A DNA stretch of 20,376 nt from Fimenecus sp045633505 (GTDB lineage: Bacteria; Bacillota; Clostridia; Oscillospirales; Acutalibacteraceae): NCBI GenBank assembly GCA_045633505.1, contig JAZQYK010000008.1, positions 1 through 20,376 of the forward strand. The letters are read 5' to 3'. Of the stretch, positions 14,696-20,376 are shown piece after piece. The position numbers and the translations under genes are program-made. Each line of letters starts with the position of its first letter. Within the stretch, counting starts at the first letter, position 1. The notes under the pieces were generated by a model. It was not told the DNA's origin and ran no database searches. It was given only the letters and a program-made list of their open reading frames with translations.

Positions 14696-15649
14696 TTACT
14701 CCGAAAGAAAATTGTCGTCAGTTTCCATTATATCCTCTGTCTTTGCATCTTCATTAAGAAGCTCCCAAGAGTCGTTTTCCTTTGCGCATTTCATTGCGTT
14801 AACGATATAAGCAAAAGCGAACACGGCAAAGCCCAAATCACAAAGGCTGAAAGGATATTCATCAGGAAGTGATGAACCGTTGGCAGTTAAAATCATAAGA
14901 AGTCTCGGAAGATTTGTAACTGTGCCAAAGAAAATACAAACAAAACCTGATGAGAAAACCGTTCTCATAGCTTTATTATTTGCAAGTCCTGCGGAAATTC
15001 TCGCAAAATTAAGTAAAAATATCATCATAAATGCAAGTAAAAACAACTCAAGCATCAAATCGGATACGTTCACGTAAGCAATTTTTCTCACAAATCTGAT
15101 TACAATTCTGCTCATTGCCCAGAAAAGCGGTGTGATTGCAAGGAATTTATACTGTGAATAAGTTGTTCTTCCGTCAATATAAGAAATACCGAAAATTATG
15201 ATGTAAATTGCGGCAAGAACACCGAATACACTTTCCAAAATCAACGGTAACTGGCTTTGGTCAGCCGTACCCATAACCGAAATACCTGCCGCTGAAAAAC
15301 TTTTTACGTTAAGAAGAAACGTTGAAAGCGATGATACAACGTCAAGCACAATACCACCTGCAAAAACGAAAGACGTAACAGCCATCAGCATATCTTTTCT
15401 GAATGGAGATTTTGATGCAGGAACGTTCTTTGCAAGAATGGTGAGAACATAAGGCACGACAATTGCCAATCCGCAAACTGCATACATTACGTAAACAGAC
15501 CAGTCTTTAAAATGATAGAAACCCGTGTCTGACTCGATTATGTTAAGAAGCTGATACATTCTGAAAATTACGGCAACAGCCATAAGTCCAAATATAACAT
15601 AAAGAGAATACAAAGGATTGATTTTCTCATATTTTCCTGTTAATTTCAT
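14696..15649 (-). CDS. Integral membrane protein of unknown function
   Basis: I do not recognise the family. The 317 residues contain about eight hydrophobic segments, the first near 13-33, then about 49-71, 88-110, 140-157, 168-185, 195-215, 230-250 and 270-285. A charged acidic cytosolic tail follows (LLNEDAKTEDIMETDDNFLSE). No catalytic motif, ATP-binding site or signal peptide is visible. The gene is set between citrate synthase (8-nt gap) and the AEC transporter (6-nt gap), so it belongs to that transcript and may serve transport or sensing. An AAAGGTAAG site lies upstream of the start. Confidence 0.75.
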   Translation of the reverse strand: MKLTGKYEKINPLYSLYVIFGLMAVAVIFRMYQLLNIIESDTGFYHFKDWSVYVMYAVCGLAIVVPYVLTILAKNVPASKSPFRKDMLMAVTSFVFAGGIVLDVVSSLSTFLLNVKSFSAAGISVMGTADQSQLPLILESVFGVLAAIYIIIFGISYIDGRTTYSQYKFLAITPLFWAMSRIVIRFVRKIAYVNVSDLMLELFLLAFMMIFLLNFARISAGLANNKAMRTVFSSGFVCIFFGTVTNLPRLLMILTANGSSLPDEYPFSLCDLGFAVFAFAYIVNAMKCAKENDSWELLNEDAKTEDIMETDDNFLSE

Positions 15650-15657
15650 AGCTTTTC

Positions 15658-17073
15658 TTACCTTTCCTCAATAGGAATATATTCTTTCTGTACCCCGTCG
15701 GTGCGAAGAATTCTGTCTTTCATCGGCACATACTCACGCGGAATTGTAACGTTCTTGTAAGCAGGACGGATTATTCTTCCGCCTGTTGTCAATTCTTCAA
15801 TTCGGTGAGCAGACCAGCCTGCCATTCTTGCCGCCATAAACAGCGGTGTGAAAAGCTCTTGCGGAATTCCAAGCATATCGTAAACAAGTCCTGAATAAAG
15901 GTCAACGTTAGCACAGATTTTCTTTTTATCTCCTCTGTGCTTTGCAAAAAGCTCAGGAGTGAGAGTTTCAATGTATCGAAGAAGTTGGAATTCGTCTTCT
16001 CTTCCGTTTTGCTTTGAGAATTTTTCTGCATAACGGCGAAGAATAACGGCTCTCGGGTCAGAAAGCGTATAAACCGCGTGACCCATACCGTAAACAAGTC
16101 CTGAATTGTCATTTGCCTGTTTATTCATAATCTTTGTGAGATAATCGGCAACCTGACCTTCGTTCGTAATGTCGGCAATATTCTCTTTCATATTTTCAAG
16201 CATTTTGTGCACGGCAATATTTGCACCGCCGTGACGCGGACCTTTAAGTGAACCGATTCCTGCGGCAATTGCAGAATATGTATCAGTACCGCTTGAGGTT
16301 ACGCAACGGGTTGAGAAGGTTGAGTTGTTACCGCCGCCGTGCTCAGCGTGAATAATCATACAAATATCAAGAAGTTTTGCTTCTTCATCAGTAAACTGCT
16401 TATCCATACGGATTGAACGGAGAATGCTTTCGGCAGTACCAAGCTCACGCTTGTTCTGGTGGAAATACATACTCTTTTTGTCATAAGCACGACGCTTAAC
16501 CTGATAAGCCGCTGTCATAATAACGGGAATCTGAGCAATCAACTGAATGCATTGACGAAGCACGTTTTCAGGTGACGTGTCATCAGGATTCGGGTCGTAG
16601 GAATAAAGCGCCAACACGCTTCTCGCCGCTTTGTTCATAACGTCGGGAGACGGAGCCTTCATAATCATATCCTCGATGAAATCTTCAGGCAATTCACGGC
16701 ACTCAGCCAACAAATTCCTAAACCACAACAACTGCTCTTTTGTAGGAAGCGCACCGAAAAGAAGAAGCCACACAACCTCTTCATATCCAAAACGATTTTC
16801 CTTTTCACAATGCTCAACAATATCTGACATATTGATTCCGCGATAAATAAGGCGGCCGTTCTTTGGCACCTTTTCACCGTCGTCTATATAATAGCCCTCA
16901 ACAGAGCAAACGCGTGTAAGCCCTGCAAGAACACCTGTTCCGTCATAGTTTCGGAGTCCTCTTTTTACTTCAAAACGATTATAGAAATCAGGGTTAATCT
17001 GGTTATTTTTACGGAACTCCTCGCATAATGTTGAAAGAGCCTCATTGGAGATACTTGAAATATATTCTGCCAT
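15658..17073 (-). CDS. gltA: Citrate synthase
   Basis: Condenses acetyl-CoA with oxaloacetate to citrate in the cytoplasm, probably to feed 2-oxoglutarate and glutamate synthesis in this anaerobe. The 471 residues contain the catalytic set His281 (GPRHGGAN), His332 (GMGHAVYTLSDPR) and Asp391 (NVDLYSG), with oxaloacetate-binding His245 in HAEHGGGNNSTFS. The protein resembles the longer clostridial form with an N-terminal helical extension (about 1-60). The start at 17073 is fixed by AAGGAGGT 7 nt upstream; an earlier ATG at 17112 lies before that site. A good promoter is at 17135-17163. It heads an operon with the membrane protein and the AEC transporter. Confidence 0.95.
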   Translation of the reverse strand: MAEYISSISNEALSTLCEEFRKNNQINPDFYNRFEVKRGLRNYDGTGVLAGLTRVCSVEGYYIDDGEKVPKNGRLIYRGINMSDIVEHCEKENRFGYEEVVWLLLFGALPTKEQLLWFRNLLAECRELPEDFIEDMIMKAPSPDVMNKAARSVLALYSYDPNPDDTSPENVLRQCIQLIAQIPVIMTAAYQVKRRAYDKKSMYFHQNKRELGTAESILRSIRMDKQFTDEEAKLLDICMIIHAEHGGGNNSTFSTRCVTSSGTDTYSAIAAGIGSLKGPRHGGANIAVHKMLENMKENIADITNEGQVADYLTKIMNKQANDNSGLVYGMGHAVYTLSDPRAVILRRYAEKFSKQNGREDEFQLLRYIETLTPELFAKHRGDKKKICANVDLYSGLVYDMLGIPQELFTPLFMAARMAGWSAHRIEELTTGGRIIRPAYKNVTIPREYVPMKDRILRTDGVQKEYIPIEER

Positions 17074-17134
17074 TATTTTACCTCCTTGTAGAAAATTTCG
17101 ATAGTTTTCCAATTTATATAATTATACATTGTAT

Positions 17135-17163
17135 ATTCTAATACATTTAAGGCTCAAAGTCAA
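17135..17163 (-). promoter_or_regulatory. Sigma-A type promoter of gltA
   Basis: On the minus strand -35 TTGACT (17158-17163) and -10 TAGAAT (17135-17140) are separated by 17 nt, 62 nt before the gltA start. The region is shared with the divergent spoIID gene, whose own promoter I cannot identify. Confidence 0.7.
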
Positions 17164-17183
17164 TAAAAATGGAGTTGTAAAAT

Positions 17184-18167
17184 ATGAAAAGTTACACAGT
17201 AATCTGCTTTTTTCTTCTGCTTTCCCTTATTCTTTGTCCTCTTGTTTCCGTGGACAAGGCAAGACAGGTCTTCGGCGGTAACGTTGCAGAAGAAATTGAA
17301 TATGAAACCGTTACCGACAATCAAACTCCCGACACGGTAAAACTTATGTCCGTTGACAGTAATAATATTACAGAATTAAGCCTTGAGGACTATCTTCTCG
17401 GAGTGGTTGCAGAGGAAATGAGTGCCTCTTTTCACGAAGAAGCCTTAAAAGCGCAGATTATCGCATCCCACACCCTTTTAGAGCACACGAAACTTCACAA
17501 GTCGGACAGCCTTGGCGATGCGGATATTACTGACGATTACAAAACTCATCAGGGGTACCTGACCGTTGACGAGCAAAAAGAAAAATGGGGCGACAATTAT
17601 GAAACTTACTCCCAAAAAATCAGAGAATGTATTGAAGAAGTCGGGGATATTATACTTGTATATAACAACGAGCCGATTACCGCATCCTTTCACGCAATCA
17701 GCAACGGTAAAACTGAAAACGCAAGCGACGTGTGGGGCGGAAACTACCCCTATCTTGTGTCAGTTGACAGCGAGGGAGACACGTTTTCGCCGAAATATCT
17801 GTCAGAGGTATCTTTCACTCAAGAAGAATTCAAGGAAATTCTTTCCCAACAAGGCGTAGAATTTGACGGCAATCCTGAAAATTGGATAGAAAAAATCACC
17901 AATACCGATACGGGTATGGTGAAAACGATTACAATTTGCGGCAAGGAATTCAAGGGCACGGAAATCAGAAAACTTTTTTCATTGAGAAGCAGTACCTTTG
18001 AATGTGAATACAGTGAAAATACTATGATTTTCAAGGTAAAAGGCTATGGGCACGGCGTTGGAATGAGCCAATACGGTGCAAACTTTATGGCAGAGGACGG
18101 AAAAAGCTATAAAGAAATTCTGGCACATTATTACCAAAGTGCTGAACTTAGAGCCTTAAATTCATAA
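17184..18167 (+). CDS. spoIID: SpoIID/LytB family peptidoglycan lytic transglycosylase
   Basis: SpoIID cleaves glycan strands during engulfment of the forespore. The 327-residue protein has an N-terminal membrane anchor (about 5-23) and an outer domain. EDYLLGVVAEEM (68-79) bears the catalytic Glu78. HAISNGKTENASDVWGG and the C-terminal GYGHGVGMSQYGA (287-299) are standard SpoIID landmarks. GGAG 9 nt upstream supports the start. It stands alone, divergent from citrate synthase and convergent with the oxidoreductase gene, with no terminator visible in the 23-nt gap. Sequence alone does not exclude a relative acting in vegetative wall remodelling, but length and motifs fit SpoIID. Confidence 0.9.
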   Translation: MKSYTVICFFLLLSLILCPLVSVDKARQVFGGNVAEEIEYETVTDNQTPDTVKLMSVDSNNITELSLEDYLLGVVAEEMSASFHEEALKAQIIASHTLLEHTKLHKSDSLGDADITDDYKTHQGYLTVDEQKEKWGDNYETYSQKIRECIEEVGDIILVYNNEPITASFHAISNGKTENASDVWGGNYPYLVSVDSEGDTFSPKYLSEVSFTQEEFKEILSQQGVEFDGNPENWIEKITNTDTGMVKTITICGKEFKGTEIRKLFSLRSSTFECEYSENTMIFKVKGYGHGVGMSQYGANFMAEDGKSYKEILAHYYQSAELRALNS

Positions 18168-18190
18168 TAACGTGCCGAAAAATCATCTAA

Positions 18191-19486
18191 CTATTTTAAA
18201 TCGTCGGTTGCAGGGTTGTCGATTAGTTCTCCTTTTTCTGTAAATCTTGAGCCGTGGCAAGAGCAATCCCAAGTGTGTTCAACGCTGTTCCATTTAAGCG
18301 CACAGCCTAAATGGGAGCAACGCTTTGTGGTGGGTGTAACAAGTCCCAATATTGACTCGCCAACGTTGAGCGGCAGTTGTGGCGTCAAAATACTTCTCTG
18401 CGGTGAGAAAAGGTCGGCAAAGTCGTTTTTTCTTCCGCTGATTAAATCGCTCAATATTTCAGAAGCAACCATTGACGTGGTCATTCCCCATTTATTAAAG
18501 CCCGTTGCTACATAAACGTTTGGAATTTTACTTGAATATTTACCGATATAAGCCAAGCCGTCAAGTGTGATACAGTCCTGAGTTGCCCAATGATATTTTT
18601 CACGATTTTCAGGATAATAGGTCTTTGCAAACTGCCGCAATTCGTTGTAACTGCCACCTTGTTTGCCTGTGCGGTGGTCTCCGCCGCCAATGAGCAACAA
18701 ATCATCAGCATTACGAAAAGACATTCCTGTTTTTGCCTCGTCAACGTACATTCCGCCAATATCAACGTTTCTGTCAATTGCGATTACATAGGACCTGTGC
18801 TGATACATTTTCACAAAATATCCGCCGTATTTATTCATAAAAGGAAAATGAGGTGCAACAATAAAGCATTCCGCAGTTATTCTTCCTTTATTTGTGATTG
18901 CAGTATTTCCTCTTATTTCAATGACCTTTGTGTTTTCATAAATATTCAAGTCGCTCACAATATGAGAAACAAATTTTAAGGGATTAAATTGTGCCTGATT
19001 TTCAAAACGGATTGCACCCACAACGTCAATCGGCAAAGGGATTTTGCTGTCCGCACGGGCTTTGTAGCCGATATTTTGGAGAGCAATCAACTCTTTTTCC
19101 ACTTTATTATAATTGTCAGTAGAATAGACAACATTATCTTTCATTTCAAAATCGCAATCAATATTTTTGCAGATTTCACGGTATTTTTTGATTGCGTCTT
19201 CATTGGCTTTGAAATATTTTCGTGCATTTTCAACGCCGAATTTTTTCGTAATTTTATCATAGATAAATCCGTGCTGTGAGGTTATTTTTGCGGTGGTATT
19301 TTTTGTAATTCCACTACAGATTTTATCAGCCTCCACCAAAATGCAATCTATTCCCCTGCTTTTTAATTCATAGGCACAGAGAATTCCTGATAATCCCCCA
19401 CCTATTACTAAAACATCGGTTTTTGTGTCCCCTTTTAATGTTTCGAATGAGGGAATATGAGATGTTGCAGACCATAATGATAACAT
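18191..19486 (-). CDS. FAD-dependent oxidoreductase with C-terminal Rieske domain (YhfW-like)
   Basis: A 431-residue two-domain enzyme. The N-terminal DAO-type fold binds FAD through VLVIGGGLSGILCAYEL (26-42) and closes with YVATGFNKWGMTTSMVASEIL (325-345). A Rieske [2Fe-2S] domain follows: CSH (Cys390, His392) and CSCH (Cys408, His411) supply the four ligands. The design matches the YhfW-like family found in many Firmicutes; its physiological substrate is unknown. The protein ends soon after NPATDDLK, the usual place. The ribosome site GGGTGA lies in the 3' arm of a terminator-like hairpin whose T tract runs up to the ATG (19487-19537), so expression may be controlled at that structure. Confidence 0.9.
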   Translation of the reverse strand: MLSLWSATSHIPSFETLKGDTKTDVLVIGGGLSGILCAYELKSRGIDCILVEADKICSGITKNTTAKITSQHGFIYDKITKKFGVENARKYFKANEDAIKKYREICKNIDCDFEMKDNVVYSTDNYNKVEKELIALQNIGYKARADSKIPLPIDVVGAIRFENQAQFNPLKFVSHIVSDLNIYENTKVIEIRGNTAITNKGRITAECFIVAPHFPFMNKYGGYFVKMYQHRSYVIAIDRNVDIGGMYVDEAKTGMSFRNADDLLLIGGGDHRTGKQGGSYNELRQFAKTYYPENREKYHWATQDCITLDGLAYIGKYSSKIPNVYVATGFNKWGMTTSMVASEILSDLISGRKNDFADLFSPQRSILTPQLPLNVGESILGLVTPTTKRCSHLGCALKWNSVEHTWDCSCHGSRFTEKGELIDNPATDDLK

Positions 19487-19537
19487 AAAAAATCACCCGT
19501 TATATCTTTACCAATTTTTTGGAAGATAAACGGGTGA
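19487..19537 (-). terminator. Terminator-like hairpin overlapping the oxidoreductase ribosome site
   Basis: On the minus strand TCACCCGTT (19529-19537) pairs with AACGGGTGA (19493-19501), with a further ATCTT/AAGAT helix inside and six T residues (19487-19492) after it. It fits an intrinsic terminator for the zinc-ribbon gene. The same 3' arm also contains the GGGTGA ribosome site of the next gene, whose ATG follows the T tract directly. An attenuator or RNA switch is possible. Confidence 0.7.
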
Positions 19538-19550
19538 ATTTGTTTAAATG

Positions 19551-19871
19551 TTAGTTGTCACTTTTTTCAACAATATCACTTGTTGTGCCACAGGATTTGC
19601 ATTTGTAATCCTGTGCATATTTAAAAACATATCCCTTTGCTTCACAATCAGGACAAACACATTCAGAAACACCGATAATCTGCATAAATCCTGCAATAAC
19701 AAAAGCCATTCCGCCCAGCAAAAGTACAATTCTCAGAATATCTCCAACACCTAAGCTGATATATCCAAGAGCAATTCCGCCAATAAGCAAGGCAATAAAA
19801 AGTTTTATGCTTTTCTTAGGTGGCATTATTTCCGTTGCGGAATCTTTTATTTTTGATTTCAGTAGTTTCAT
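19551..19871 (-). CDS. Small membrane protein with C-terminal zinc ribbon
   Basis: A 106-residue protein of unknown family. A basic N-terminus is followed by two membrane segments (about 22-41 and 44-67). A zinc-ribbon-like module follows, with CPDC (73-76) and CKSC (91-94) as the likely metal ligands. It should sit in the membrane with the ribbon on the cytosolic side. AGGAGTG 6 nt before the ATG gives a strong start. It lies 14 nt downstream of the stop of a broken gene and ends just before a terminator-like hairpin. No function can be assigned beyond the fold. Confidence 0.75.
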   Translation of the reverse strand: MKLLKSKIKDSATEIMPPKKSIKLFIALLIGGIALGYISLGVGDILRIVLLLGGMAFVIAGFMQIIGVSECVCPDCEAKGYVFKYAQDYKCKSCGTTSDIVEKSDN

Positions 19872-19885
19872 AAATTCACTCCTGT

Positions 19886-20062
19886 TTATGAATATTCAAA
19901 AGACAAAGATTTAGCTAATGTATCTGTAAATGCATCTATAAATCCAATAGTTAATCCCGAATCTGAATCTGTATAGGTAAAGTTGTTAACATAGGGTACT
20001 AAGCTTTTGTTATGATAATATGTAACAGAAAGTGGGGTAGAATAATCATCACCTTTATACAT
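19886..20062 (-). pseudogene. C-terminal remnant of an unknown gene cut by REP repeats
   Basis: On the minus strand an open frame of about 58 codons runs from an ATG at 20062 to TAA at 19886, ending IGFIDAFTDTLAKSLSFEYS. It is a short stretch of protein-like sequence with no ribosome site before the ATG. The frame stays open a further 11 codons into the REP at 20067-20092 and then meets a stop. The simplest reading is the tail of a longer gene whose front was removed or displaced when the repeats arrived. It lies upstream of the zinc-ribbon gene in the same direction, so the two may once have been cotranscribed. I do not recognise the protein. A genuine 58-residue peptide is the alternative. 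Confidence 0.5.
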
Positions 20063-20066
20063 TGGC

Positions 20067-20236
20067 TTAGGGGCAGGTCTCCGTGCCTGCCCGAAAATTT
20101 ACCGCAAACTTGCGGTCGGGCACAGAGACCCGACCCTACAGAACAACGCAATTAGTGCATTGTAGGGTCGCTTCATGAAGCGACCGTCCAAAGTGTGCGG
20201 TTTATTTAATACGGGCGATTCGTGAATCGCCCCTAC
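20067..20236. repeat. REP/BIME-like cluster of four palindromes
   Basis: Four hairpins alternate in orientation. They are 20067-20092 (plus, TTAG head, stem GGGCAGG/CCTGCCC), 20114-20139 (minus, GTAG, stem GGTCGGG/CCCGACC), 20162-20185 (plus, GTAG, stem GGTCGCTT/AAGCGACC) and 20213-20236 (minus, GTAG, stem GGGCGATT/AATCGCCC). The first two share the TCTCYGTG loop with the REPs inside the RAYT gene. An additional small hairpin (ACCGCA/TGCGGT) lies at 20101-20116. No coding potential is seen. Confidence 0.85.
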
Positions 20237-20376
20237 TTGTCTCCCCTGAAAGGGGAGATGTCACGAAGTGACAGAGGGGTTATTCAATTAAACAACAAAC
20301 CCCTCAGTCTCGCATACGCTCGACAGCTCCCCTTTCAGGGGAGCCGAGAACCGACCATATTGGTGTCATAAACATC
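20236..20376 (-). repeat. 141-bp dispersed repeat, right copy
   Basis: Reverse complement of 103-243 with one mismatch, so the window is bracketed by an inverted pair. Its inner boundary touches the CTAC of the last REP at 20233-20236. It reaches the end of the window, so its outer limit is unknown; repeats of this kind commonly end assembly contigs. Confidence 0.85.

Noticed and set aside
103..20376. Composite transposon bounded by the 141-bp inverted repeats
   Set aside because: The interval holds core housekeeping genes in conserved order (darA-holB-ricT, gltA, metA), and the repeats encode no transposase. They are more simply dispersed elements.

Overview
The window looks like chromosomal DNA of a low-to-moderate-GC, spore-forming Clostridia, most plausibly a gut Oscillospirales/Ruminococcaceae-type organism. 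This rests on strong AGGAGG-type ribosome sites, a SpoIID homologue, a small 2[4Fe-4S] ferredoxin, the Gram-positive darA-holB-ricT block, the acetyl-CoA type of MetA and the style of the short palindromic repeats. I cannot name a genus from sequence alone.

Layout. 1-337: repeat-rich edge with the tail of a hairpin array, a terminator, a 141-bp dispersed repeat and a second terminator. 338-6938 (minus strand): a lipoprotein solute-binding protein, a VanZ-like membrane protein and a DUF1015 protein in overlapping order. Then come a REP-associated tyrosine transposase (RAYT), a secreted metallophosphoesterase and a small membrane protein. metA follows with its own promoter and is coupled to an 88-residue unknown gene. 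7073-10899 (plus strand): rmuC and a large cytoplasmic family 3 beta-glucosidase. 10900-11225: a non-coding hairpin array and a bidirectional terminator. 11226-17073 (minus strand): citrate synthase, an unknown membrane protein and an AEC transporter, then a second hairpin array, then darA, holB and ricT, and a ferredoxin with its own promoter. 17184-18167 (plus strand): spoIID. 18191-20062 (minus strand): a Rieske/FAD oxidoreductase, a zinc-ribbon membrane protein and a broken gene tail. 20063-20376: a REP cluster and an inverted copy of the 141-bp repeat seen at the left edge.

Most genes are ordinary housekeeping or metabolic genes. The unusual content is in the short repeats. Two non-coding arrays (10934-11131 and 13544-13740) share one architecture although their sequences differ. 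Each is about 197 bp and consists of variable hairpins joined by a 7-nt linker. The linker flips to its reverse complement near the middle, with five linkers on the left and four on the right. The tail of a third array lies at 2-30. Separately, a RAYT gene carries two identical REP palindromes inside its own reading frame, in opposite orientations, both translated without a stop. Related GTAG-headed REPs with compensatory stem changes sit at 20067-20236. These repeats are the best candidates here for an undescribed system.
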